In this document: in pieces, positions 1 to 8,160 of the stretch | Layout: the number at the start of each line of letters is the position of its first letter | How positions within the stretch are numbered: position 1 is the first letter of the stretch | The notes under the pieces: model-generated | The model's input: only the letters and a program-made list of their open reading frames with translations | Databases searched by the model: none | Told to the model about the DNA's origin: nothing | Origin: Lachnospiraceae bacterium | GTDB lineage: Bacteria; Bacillota; Clostridia; Lachnospirales; Lachnospiraceae | DNA length: 64,000 bases | Assembly: GCA_030825115.1 (NCBI GenBank) | Contig: JAPJQL010000002.1 | Span: 62,001 to 126,000 of the forward strand | Reading direction: 5' to 3' | Translations under genes and position numbers: made by a program

Positions 1-1177
1 TCCCGCTGTACTCCGGCGATACCGCCAGCGTCCCGTTCCCGCTCTCCTTGCCGGAAAGCTGTTTTTCATGGACTGCCAGGACAAACTGCGATGTGACATA
101 CGGTCTTGTCATTGCAACCCGCGCCTGGCGCGAAGCCTCATAATCATAGACAAAGGCCGCCACCATATCCACGGAGTGCTCCTCTGTCATTTTAGCCAGC
201 GCATCCCTGCTCTCTGCCGGAACAAACTCAAACTGCATACCGGTGCGCCCGGCGATCTCCCGCAGCACATCGATGCCGATCCCGGCTGCATTCCCATCCT
301 CATCCCGGTACTGGAACGGCGGCGCATCGGTCCGGTATCCCACACGGATAACCGGATTGCCGGAAAGAAAATCCTTTTCCTCGTCACTCAGGAGGATCTC
401 CTCATTGTCAGTCAAAAAATACCGCTCATACATCATCGTGGAAAAATACGGGTCCATCTGCTCGATATTTACCATGGCACGGTTGATATCCTGGATGATC
501 TGACGGTTTCCCTTCGTCGTGATGAAATAAAACGGCCTTGGGGCAAATCTGGCGATCTTACGCAGCTTCGGTTTCTGGTTCAGGCTCACATCCAATATAG
601 CATCTGCGCGGCCGTCATACAGCGACTGAACCTGGTCCTCATCATCCTCGCAATAGACCAGGTCCACTTCAATCCCGTTTAACCGGCAGTAATCTTCCAG
701 TTCCCGCAGCCTTGCAGACATCGTCGGAAGCACCGCCACCCTCAGGTTATAGCCACGTTCGCTGTCGATCACGGCCATGGAGACGTCCTCATAGGGCACG
801 CTCAGCACCGTGTGCACCGTACCGTAGCTGTAACCGGCATAATCATAGCGCCCGGCCATCCCTTCGCTGTACATGATTCCGCCCATCAGGTCCAGCTCCC
901 CGTTTTCCAGCATCACAAGCATCTCCGAAAGGCTCTCATTGATATCTCCGGGAATCTGGACAAATTCGTATTCCCACCCGGTATATTGGGCAATCTCCAG
1001 CAGATACTCATAAGTGTAGCCGGAGTAAACGCCCTCCTCGCTGTATTCTGACAATCCCGCCTGGATCGGATAGGCTACCCGGATCACCTGGCGCTCCGCT
1101 CCCAGCGCAGAACTGCTGAAAAAGCAAAGCAGAAAAACCAGCAGTGCCATGACTCTGTTTTTCATTTTTCTCTTCAT
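1..1177 (-). CDS. Tandem solute-binding (SBP_bac_3) sensor protein, N-terminal part
   Basis: The open frame enters from the left edge, so only about 392 N-terminal residues are visible. Start ATG is at 1177 (MKRKMKNRVM); a second in-frame ATG at 1165 is also possible. A hydrophobic signal segment (MALLVFLLCFF) is followed by two copies of a family 3 solute-binding domain: one from about residue 27 (RVAYPIQAGL) to 245 and a second from about 270 (IRVGYRTDAPPF) past the edge. Tandem domains of this type usually sit outside the membrane as the ligand sensor of a larger kinase or GGDEF/EAL protein in Clostridia; that part would lie beyond the window. It could also be a free binding protein. The gene has its own sigma-A-like promoter. 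Family assignment is fairly sure; the output domain is unknown. Confidence 0.8.
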   Translation of the reverse strand, partial: MKRKMKNRVMALLVFLLCFFSSSALGAERQVIRVAYPIQAGLSEYSEEGVYSGYTYEYLLEIAQYTGWEYEFVQIPGDINESLSEMLVMLENGELDLMGGIMYSEGMAGRYDYAGYSYGTVHTVLSVPYEDVSMAVIDSERGYNLRVAVLPTMSARLRELEDYCRLNGIEVDLVYCEDDEDQVQSLYDGRADAILDVSLNQKPKLRKIARFAPRPFYFITTKGNRQIIQDINRAMVNIEQMDPYFSTMMYERYFLTDNEEILLSDEEKDFLSGNPVIRVGYRTDAPPFQYRDEDGNAAGIGIDVLREIAGRTGMQFEFVPAESRDALAKMTEEHSVDMVAAFVYDYEASRQARVAMTRPYVTSQFVLAVHEKQLSGKESGNGTLAVSPEYSG

Positions 1178-1216
1178 ATATTTAACAACTTTCTTTTATG
1201 ATAATAAATCATTCTT

Positions 1217-1245
1217 ATTCTAACGCACAATAGTGGTTTCATCAA
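1217..1245 (-). promoter_or_regulatory. Sigma-A-type promoter of the tandem sensor gene
   Basis: On the minus strand TTGATG (1240-1245) and TAGAAT (1217-1222) are separated by exactly 17 bp, about 40 bp upstream of the ATG at 1177. Confidence 0.7.
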
Positions 1246-1310
1246 CTTGTTTTTTCATGCATTTTTTCTCTACTATGTAATCCCTTTGTCATTTTCCTTC
1301 ATAACCAGAT

Positions 1311-1343
1311 GAAGGAGGCGCTGCCGGCTGCAGCGCCCCCTTC
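1311..1343. terminator. GC-rich hairpin after the polysaccharide operon
   Basis: GGCGCTGC (1317-1324) and GCAGCGCC (1330-1337) form a perfect 8-bp stem with a 5-nt loop, extended outward by GAAGG/CCTTC. It lies 15 bases beyond the stop of the last polysaccharide gene. On the minus strand no T-run follows; the T-rich tract lies on the plus-strand side, so it is not a textbook terminator for the operon. Confidence 0.6.
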
Positions 1344-1357
1344 CTGTTTTTATTCTT

Positions 1358-4300
1358 TTACTTAAAATCTTCCTCGATCACCCGCCAGGCCGCGTCCACG
1401 CTGAAATGGCTCTTGATGTAGGTCTGCGTCCTCTCGCAGAGTTCCAGGCAGGCCACGTCATCCTGATACAGCCGGACCACCGCGTCCGCAAACGCCCCCG
1501 GCTCGTCTTCCACCACCAGGACGTCTTCCACCTGCGGGATTCCTTCCGCACCGATGGATGTGGTGACGATCGGCGCCCCGTTGTAGATTGCCTCTACCAC
1601 CTTGCCTTTTACCCCTGCTCCATATCTTAAGGGAACCACCACCAGCTTGCATCCGGCATACAGCTCCTCCAACTCCTCTTCCGATACAAAGCCCTTGATC
1701 ACAATGCCGTTTCCCGGCTGTTCCAATGCTTTGATCTCATCCGTCACCTTGGAACCGACCACATAGAATTCTGGCGCCTGCGCCCCTGCTTGTGCCATGC
1801 GCTCCCGCACCAGCGGATAGATTTCCCTGGCAAACCAGAGCACGGCGTCCGCGTTCGGGGGATGGGCAAATCCGCCTACAAACAGAAGGCCTTCCCTCCT
1901 GCTGAAATCTTTTTGGAGATCCTGCCGGAACGATTCATAGACGTATGCCGTGATATCCTTTACGGGAATCGTCGGGTCGATCTCCCGGATGGCGTCCCGC
2001 TCGATGTAGGACGGGTAGTAGGACACCGCCGCCTTGCTCATCAAAGACAGCTCGACCGACTTCCAGTATTCCGCATCTTCCCGCTTGTTTATGTCGCCGG
2101 TCAGCTGGTATTCCCTCGTCTCCCGCAGGAAATGAAGATCATGTCCGTAATAGATCACTTTGATGTCCGTGTTGTCCAGGATATAATCCACGTACTTGGA
2201 GGCAATATGGGGACGGTTCAGATAGGCCACAGCGATATCATCCCCGTGGTCACGCAGCCAGTCCCATATCTTCCCCTGATACTCCGGTCCGTACAGCACC
2301 TCGATACCCATCTGCAAAAGCGTAGTCGTATACGGCTCTTCATGCATAAAATTGTCGCCGAGGAACTTCACGACATAGCCCTTTTTCAAAAACATCTTCA
2401 GATACTGGAACGTCGTCTTGGAACCGGCGTCCTTGTCATAGGTCGGGACATAGTGGTCCACCACCAGGATGATCTTCTTGCCCATGCTCCGCTCCCGAGC
2501 CCGGAAGGGGTCGGGATTTCCGTCATTTTCACACTGCTTTGCAAATTCATCCGCCCATTTTTCCTTCAGCTTCCTGCTGTTTGCCACCTGATACCGTTTC
2601 AGCCCCGAACCTTCCACATCGGTTCCGTTTGAAACGCCCTCAAAATGGATGATTTTGGAAAGGGGCTGGTATACTACCCGGTATCCGGCTTTCCGAACCT
2701 CAAAGGCAAGGTCGGAATCCTCGCAGTAGGCCGGGGCGAACCGGGTATCAAACCCGCCGATCTCTTTCCACAGACGGTTGGACAAAAGAATCGCCGCGCC
2801 CGAGATATAGTCCACATCTTTTACATAGTTGTATTCCGGCTTATCCGGATCGTCCAGCCTTCCATAGTTCCAGCCTGAACCGTCGCTCCAGATAATGCCG
2901 CCGGCCTCCTGCAGCCGCCCGTCCGGATACACCAGCTTAGAACCAACCATGCCGATGCCGGGGTCGGACTCGATCAGGGTTACGAGGGAGCTGAGCCAGC
3001 CGTCCGTCACCTGGGTGTCGTTGTTCAGGAACATGATATATTCGCCCTTTGCCTGGCGCGCCGCATTGTTGCAGTTGCGTAAAAATCCCTGGTTTACCGA
3101 GTTGCGGCAGATCACCAGGCCTTCTGCAAAATCAGACAGCCGCTCCGTGGCATCGGTCGACACATCGTCCGCGATGATGACTTCGTAGCTGACATCCGGT
3201 GTGTGCTCCAGAATGGACACCAGACAGGCGTAAGTATAGTGAATCTGGTTATACACCGGGATAATGATGGAAACCTTCGGATTCTCCACCTTCTCAAACT
3301 TCAGCCGTCCATGCCGGCGGTATATTTCCCCGATATGGAAATCCCCGTCCCGCAGGTTTCTGCCCTCCTCGGTCGAATAAAACTTCATAGAACGGACCGG
3401 ATGGAGCAGATATTCCTTTTTATAGGCCAGCCGCTTTCGCTCCGGCGAACCTTTCGGATACTTTTTGTTAAATTTATCGCCCAGCTTTCTTCTCGCCTTG
3501 AACACAAGGGCTTCATGCCCGTTTAGATAGGTCAGGGTCTTTCCCATCTCATCAATCTCGTGGCGCAGGTCTTTGATGATGGCTTCTAAGTTCGTCACAT
3601 GGTTGTTCGTCAGTCGCTGTACTTCTGTAATCTTTCGGATGGCCACATCCTTTTCCCGCGCGTGGATCTTCATCTGCTCAATCCGCTCCCTTGCCCGCGC
3701 AAGCTCGCTCTCCGTCTGGCGGATCTCCGGGATTCCCCTGGAATACACCATATAATTGCCCAGATAAAGCTGCTGGTTCTCTCCATGCACATAGTTCTGG
3801 AAGCTGATCTCCATCTGCCGGTACACATCCGCCATCTCCGGCGCGATCCCAAAGGCATTCAAAAATGCATCCAGACCAAGCCCTTTCATCAGGCTGCTGT
3901 ACTGCTCATAAAAATAATACAAGATCCGGTAACGCACAAAATGTTCCGGCACCGGGAATAAAAATACCCACTCATAATCGAGGCAGTAGATCCCGTTCTC
4001 CGTAAGCAGCATATTCTCAAACAGCGCGTCGATGTTGGAGACGCTGCATGCCGTATCGTGCCCAAGAAGCTCCTCTGCACCCTCGGCCATCCCTTCTCCG
4101 AACACCTCCAAGAATGTCTCCGTCATCTCAAACGGAGTTCTGGATTCGGGGCAGATATCAAAGATCTGGTCCATCGCCGCACGCAGCGTCTCAAGCGGGG
4201 GACGCCCGCTCTCCATCTCTTCCCCCAGAGCCTCGGCCCAGGTCTTTCCGGTCAGGTATGGGAACCTTACGGCATTTTTATCCTGGCAGAACATGGGTTT

Positions 4301-5332
4301 TGCCACCTTTAAGGCGCGGTGCTGGCGTGCCAGCGCCTCATATTTCTGCTCAAAGGACAGGATATGCTCCACGCCGTCCAGGCTGAGAGCCGCTTTTTCC
4401 ACATAGTGTGGTTCCGCATTTCCCGTCACCCGCGCATCCTCCCGGTCGGTACAGATCGCGGTCTTTATCTGGAAATTCTCTTTTCTCGTCTTATTATATT
4501 TGATAAATATCTGATCCTCTCCCGGATGCAGGCGCTTCCGGTCCTGACTCCAGAATACCAGATAAGAATTGGCGTACAGGTCAAAGACCTCCGCTTCGCA
4601 GACCTCGTCAAACCCCTCCCCCATATCCATCACATGATATCTGGGATAGTCATAGGCCGGAACTACCCGGGTTAAGTCTCCTTTTTTCGGAAGATAGCTG
4701 TCCGAATAGATACTGACCGGAGTCCGGTAATCCGGCATGGGGTAGTAAAAACGGGAATTTTCCTCTGAAAGAAGTTCCAACAGCTTCTTCTTCGAAAGGG
4801 CATTCTCCTCCCGCGCCGCCCCCGCCCAGTACTTCATCGCCAGGGAATTGGCCGCAGCCACAATCAGCACGCCGTCCGGTTTGAGAAGGGATTTTGCCGC
4901 CCGGATATTCTCTTCGTAAGGCGCACAGAGCGTCCCGGCAAATACCACATAATCGTAAGCCGCTCCCGGTCCGCCCGTCTGCCCTGACTGGCGCAGCTCT
5001 TCTGCGTAAGCTGTCAGGGAAGCTTTTTTATAACTGATATTGCGCGCCAGGGGATAGCGCTGCCTTACCGTCTCAAGGGCATTGTCATCCTCATCCAGAA
5101 CCGTCACTTCGCCCACGCTTCCGCGAAACAGGCCTGTCATCGCGCCATAGTCCGCCCCCACCTGCAAAAGGCTTCCCGCCGGGTCAAAATCATACCACTC
5201 CAACAAAGTCTCCCGCTGGTCGGACAGGGCATACAGATAATCTGTCCTGTCATTTCCGGCAAGGGCCTGACGGATATTTCCATTATGTTCTTTTAAGAGC
5301 ATCTGTATCTCATCATCAATTCTTCTCATCAT
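1358..5332 (-). CDS. Methyltransferase-kinase-coiled coil-GT2-GT4 fusion (WbdD-like N-terminus)
   Basis: A 1324-residue multidomain protein. Residues about 40-260 form a class I SAM methyltransferase (motif I LLQVGADYGAMTG at 55-67). Residues about 265-530 look like a kinase of the APH/WbdD type: catalytic loop NIDALFEN (D435, N440, the canonical D-x4-N spacing) and a DFG-like LDYEW (D452). Residues about 536-602 are a charged heptad-like coiled coil. From about 686 follows a GT2 domain (SIIIPVYN, ADDVSTD, the metal-binding-type NND ending at 772, ED at 871-872), and from about 953 to the end a GT4 domain. Methyltransferase, kinase and coiled coil in this order match WbdD, which caps and measures polymannose O-antigens. 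Here they are fused to glycosyltransferases and follow Wzt with a 4-bp overlap (ATGA). Capping and length control are inference; the domains are visible. Confidence 0.85.
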   Translation of the reverse strand: MMRRIDDEIQMLLKEHNGNIRQALAGNDRTDYLYALSDQRETLLEWYDFDPAGSLLQVGADYGAMTGLFRGSVGEVTVLDEDDNALETVRQRYPLARNISYKKASLTAYAEELRQSGQTGGPGAAYDYVVFAGTLCAPYEENIRAAKSLLKPDGVLIVAAANSLAMKYWAGAAREENALSKKKLLELLSEENSRFYYPMPDYRTPVSIYSDSYLPKKGDLTRVVPAYDYPRYHVMDMGEGFDEVCEAEVFDLYANSYLVFWSQDRKRLHPGEDQIFIKYNKTRKENFQIKTAICTDREDARVTGNAEPHYVEKAALSLDGVEHILSFEQKYEALARQHRALKVAKPMFCQDKNAVRFPYLTGKTWAEALGEEMESGRPPLETLRAAMDQIFDICPESRTPFEMTETFLEVFGEGMAEGAEELLGHDTACSVSNIDALFENMLLTENGIYCLDYEWVFLFPVPEHFVRYRILYYFYEQYSSLMKGLGLDAFLNAFGIAPEMADVYRQMEISFQNYVHGENQQLYLGNYMVYSRGIPEIRQTESELARARERIEQMKIHAREKDVAIRKITEVQRLTNNHVTNLEAIIKDLRHEIDEMGKTLTYLNGHEALVFKARRKLGDKFNKKYPKGSPERKRLAYKKEYLLHPVRSMKFYSTEEGRNLRDGDFHIGEIYRRHGRLKFEKVENPKVSIIIPVYNQIHYTYACLVSILEHTPDVSYEVIIADDVSTDATERLSDFAEGLVICRNSVNQGFLRNCNNAARQAKGEYIMFLNNDTQVTDGWLSSLVTLIESDPGIGMVGSKLVYPDGRLQEAGGIIWSDGSGWNYGRLDDPDKPEYNYVKDVDYISGAAILLSNRLWKEIGGFDTRFAPAYCEDSDLAFEVRKAGYRVVYQPLSKIIHFEGVSNGTDVEGSGLKRYQVANSRKLKEKWADEFAKQCENDGNPDPFRARERSMGKKIILVVDHYVPTYDKDAGSKTTFQYLKMFLKKGYVVKFLGDNFMHEEPYTTTLLQMGIEVLYGPEYQGKIWDWLRDHGDDIAVAYLNRPHIASKYVDYILDNTDIKVIYYGHDLHFLRETREYQLTGDINKREDAEYWKSVELSLMSKAAVSYYPSYIERDAIREIDPTIPVKDITAYVYESFRQDLQKDFSRREGLLFVGGFAHPPNADAVLWFAREIYPLVRERMAQAGAQAPEFYVVGSKVTDEIKALEQPGNGIVIKGFVSEEELEELYAGCKLVVVPLRYGAGVKGKVVEAIYNGAPIVTTSIGAEGIPQVEDVLVVEDEPGAFADAVVRLYQDDVACLELCERTQTYIKSHFSVDAAWRVIEEDFK

Positions 5333-6687
5333 GAATTATCCTTCTTTAAAACAGCCTGTACTTCCGACTCCATATCATAGACGCCCACCGTATTTTTGTT
5401 GGAGATCACGGTGAGGTTTGCCACATCATACAGCCGGTGGTAGACGACGTGTTCTCCCTGCTCGAAGCCGGTGCAGCTCATGGACAAAAGGTACTCCCCG
5501 CCCTGCAGGGTCATCTTCTGTGTGAAATCCACCTCGTAACAGTCCCCGCTCTTTACCGGTTTGATATCCGCGCCTTCATACATCGTGTTGGTTCCGGTCA
5601 GATCCGCGCCTTTTTTATCTTTGATGGTGTAGGTAAAGATAGGGGCCTGGATGTCCGCATGGAAACGGATTTTTTCCCTGATCGTAAACTTCTCGCCTTT
5701 CAGCAACAGATTGGTCAAGTTGCCCCGCTCATCAAACAGCCCCAGGTCGTAGATTTCCGCCCGGCCGTCCCCATACTCCGTCCGCTTGGGATTGATGGTC
5801 AGCTTGTCCTTCATCAGGCCTTCGCCGTGACCGCCGTGATTTCCGCCGCGGCCGCCCTCTCCTGCGTCCTGCATGCCGCCGGAAAAATCGTTCATATCCT
5901 GCAGCTCTGCCTCGAGATCGTCCATCTGGTTGGCGAGGATCTTCTTATACAGATCCACCATCTGCCCCGGTTTTCCCTCCGCCACAAAGTTGCCCTTGTT
6001 CAGCAGCACGACCCGGTCGCAGTATTTGATGATGCTTCCCATATCGTGGGTCACCATCAGGATCGTTGTCCCGTTTTTCCTGATCTCCTCCATCCGGCGA
6101 TAGCATTTGGACTGGAAGAATACGTCTCCCACCGACAGCGCCTCGTCCACGATCAGGATTTCCGGCTCTACATTGATGGCGAGGGCAAAGGCGAGCCGCA
6201 CAAACATACCGCTCGAGTAGGTCTTCACCGGCTGATATACAAAATCGCCGATATCCGCAAAATCCAGGATATCCTGAAGCTTGGCTTCCATCTCCTTCCT
6301 GGAAAAGCCCATCATCGTGCCGTTCATATAAATATTTTCAATTCCGGTATAATCCATATTAAATCCGGCGCCCAGCTCCAGCAAAGCGGAAATCACGCCC
6401 GCTACCTTAACCTCGCCGGTCGTCGGGGTCAGAACCCCGGTGATGATCTTTAAGATCGTGGATTTTCCCGAACCGTTCGTCCCGATGATCCCCACCGTCT
6501 CCCCCTTTTTTACATGGAAGGAGATCTGGTTGAGGGCAAAGAAGTCCCGGTGATAGCTTTTATGGGACAGGCTTAAGGACTCTTTTAAGCGGTCGATCGG
6601 CTTCTCATACAGCCGGTACACCTTCGTCACATCCTGAACCACAATCGCATGTTCTGTTGTATTTGTATCAAATGCCTTATCCGACAT
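5329..6687 (-). CDS. wzt: Polysaccharide ABC exporter ATPase with C-terminal glycan-binding domain (Wzt-like)
   Basis: ATPase subunit of an ABC-2 polysaccharide exporter. Walker A is GTNGSGKS (residues 69-76), the signature is YSSGMFVRLAFA (about 155-166), and Walker B is ILIVDEA. After the nucleotide-binding domain a Gly/His-rich linker (about 270-290) leads to a separate C-terminal domain of about 150 residues with the beta-rich character of Wzt-C. In E. coli O8/O9a that domain recognises the WbdD-made chain end, which fits the WbdD-like protein encoded just downstream. The ATG at 6687 (MSDKAF) has GGAGG 8 bases upstream; a TTG 12 bases earlier is less likely. It pairs with the permease encoded directly upstream. 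Confidence 0.9.
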   Translation of the reverse strand: MSDKAFDTNTTEHAIVVQDVTKVYRLYEKPIDRLKESLSLSHKSYHRDFFALNQISFHVKKGETVGIIGTNGSGKSTILKIITGVLTPTTGEVKVAGVISALLELGAGFNMDYTGIENIYMNGTMMGFSRKEMEAKLQDILDFADIGDFVYQPVKTYSSGMFVRLAFALAINVEPEILIVDEALSVGDVFFQSKCYRRMEEIRKNGTTILMVTHDMGSIIKYCDRVVLLNKGNFVAEGKPGQMVDLYKKILANQMDDLEAELQDMNDFSGGMQDAGEGGRGGNHGGHGEGLMKDKLTINPKRTEYGDGRAEIYDLGLFDERGNLTNLLLKGEKFTIREKIRFHADIQAPIFTYTIKDKKGADLTGTNTMYEGADIKPVKSGDCYEVDFTQKMTLQGGEYLLSMSCTGFEQGEHVVYHRLYDVANLTVISNKNTVGVYDMESEVQAVLKKDNS

Positions 6688-6706
6688 GGTTTCCTCCAAA
6701 TCTCAT

Positions 6707-7516
6707 CTACAGCACATCCGAAAAATGCGGACGCAGCTTTTTAAATACTTTCAGGCCGATCAGCCCCACCACGATCGTCACCGCCCAGTAATAAATGGTC
6801 AGCGTCGGCCGCTCCCAGAACCAGTTTCCGGTCAGCATGCTGTCGCGGTAGCCCGCTACAATATAGTAAAACGGATTGAGTTTCAAAATGGTGATCGCCC
6901 AGGGCACGTCGTCAAAAAGGGATTCATGGTACATGATCGGCGTAAGCCACATCCCAAACTGAAGGCAGATGCTGACAATCTGGGCCATGTCTTTGAAAAA
7001 CACATTGACCGCCGAGGTCAGAAACCCGATCCCAAGCGCCAGCATCGACGCCGCAAAGGTATAGTACAGGATCTGGATCCAGGTGACCAACGGCAGCCTG
7101 CCGTAACAGCCAAACATCACCAGCATGATCAGAATAAAGAAGCTGTGGACGATCAGGCAGGAGATCAGCTTGATCAGCGGCAGGATCTCAACCTGAAACA
7201 CGACTTTCTTTACCAGATAATGATATTCCTGCAGGCAATTGGTCAGCGCGTTCAATGCCTCGCTGTAGAAAAACCACGGCACGATCCCCGGAACCAGCCA
7301 CACCACATAGGGCACTCCCGGAACAGGGGGCGCATTTTTAAACCCGAGCTGGAAGATAAAGAAGTAGATGAGCACCGTCACGATCGGCTGCACAAACATC
7401 CACACCACGCCAAAATACGATCCGACAAACCGCTTTTTAAAATCCGCCTTCGCCAGGTCCCATATCAGTTTTCTCTTTTTTATGATTTCTTTCATCAGCG
7501 AAACCAGATCATTCAT
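6707..7516 (-). CDS. wzm: ABC-2 polysaccharide export permease (Wzm-like)
   Basis: Integral membrane subunit of the exporter, about 269 residues with six hydrophobic segments. The N-terminal amphipathic stretch ending in DFKKRFVGSYFGVVW and the later GMWLTPIMY / LNPFYYIVAGYRD patterns are typical of the TagG/Wzm family. I chose ATG 7516 (MNDLVSL), which has an AGAGGAA site upstream; an upstream in-frame TTG has no clear ribosome site. Together with the ATPase it should move a completed lipid-linked glycan across the membrane. Confidence 0.9.
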   Translation of the reverse strand: MNDLVSLMKEIIKKRKLIWDLAKADFKKRFVGSYFGVVWMFVQPIVTVLIYFFIFQLGFKNAPPVPGVPYVVWLVPGIVPWFFYSEALNALTNCLQEYHYLVKKVVFQVEILPLIKLISCLIVHSFFILIMLVMFGCYGRLPLVTWIQILYYTFAASMLALGIGFLTSAVNVFFKDMAQIVSICLQFGMWLTPIMYHESLFDDVPWAITILKLNPFYYIVAGYRDSMLTGNWFWERPTLTIYYWAVTIVVGLIGLKVFKKLRPHFSDVL

Positions 7517-7544
7517 ATCCCTATATTTCCTCTCATCCAAATTA

Positions 7545-8099
7545 TCAGAACTTAAAGGTATCTTTAAGCCCGCTCCATTTCTGGTCCTTTTCAGAGATGA
7601 TCAGCTCCACGCCGTCCTCGATCGGCCAGTCGATGCCAATCTCAGGGTCGTTCCACGCCAGGCCGCCCTCATCCCCCGGATGATAGAAATCCGTACATTT
7701 ATAAGCAAACTCCGCCTCATCTGAAAGCACCAAAAATCCGTGGGCAAACCCCTCCGGAATATAGAACTGCTTTTTATTCTCGGCCGTCAGCACGACGCCG
7801 AACCATTTGCCGTAAGTTTTGGAATCGGCACGCAGGTCCACCGCCACATCAAACACGGAGCCGCGCACTGCGCGCACCAGTTTGCCCTGCGGATACTGTT
7901 TTTGGAAATGAAGTCCCCGCAGCACGCCTTTTACCGACATGGACTGGTTGTCCTGGACAAATACCATGTCAAGACCTGCCTCATGAAAATCGTTCTGATT
8001 GTAAGTCTCCACAAAATAGCCTCTCTCATCCCGGAACACAGTCGGCTCTATCACATACAGCCCTTCAATCTCACACGGAGTTACGGTAATCTTTCCCAT
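7545..8099 (-). CDS. rfbC: dTDP-4-dehydrorhamnose 3,5-epimerase
   Basis: Cupin-type RmlC of 184 residues, the normal family length. Visible hallmarks are DERGYFVETYNQNDF, the QDNQSMSVKGVLRGLHFQ block with the catalytic His, and the later YIPEGFAHGFLVLSD segment. It epimerises dTDP-4-keto-6-deoxyglucose on the way to dTDP-L-rhamnose, so rhamnose or a related 6-deoxyhexose is probably in the exported glycan. RfbA, RfbB and RfbD are not in the window and must come from elsewhere. It lies between the DUF2142 gene and wzm in the same operon. Confidence 0.92.
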   Translation of the reverse strand: MGKITVTPCEIEGLYVIEPTVFRDERGYFVETYNQNDFHEAGLDMVFVQDNQSMSVKGVLRGLHFQKQYPQGKLVRAVRGSVFDVAVDLRADSKTYGKWFGVVLTAENKKQFYIPEGFAHGFLVLSDEAEFAYKCTDFYHPGDEGGLAWNDPEIGIDWPIEDGVELIISEKDQKWSGLKDTFKF

Positions 8100-8160
8100 T
8101 GCTCTATCCTCTCTTTTTCACTCTTTTATCTTTTCTCTTATCTCTGCCTGAACCCCTCTG

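Noticed and set aside
5437..6453. 338-codon open frame opposite wzt
   Set aside because: The wzt frame has all ABC motifs; the opposite frame is a GC-driven shadow.
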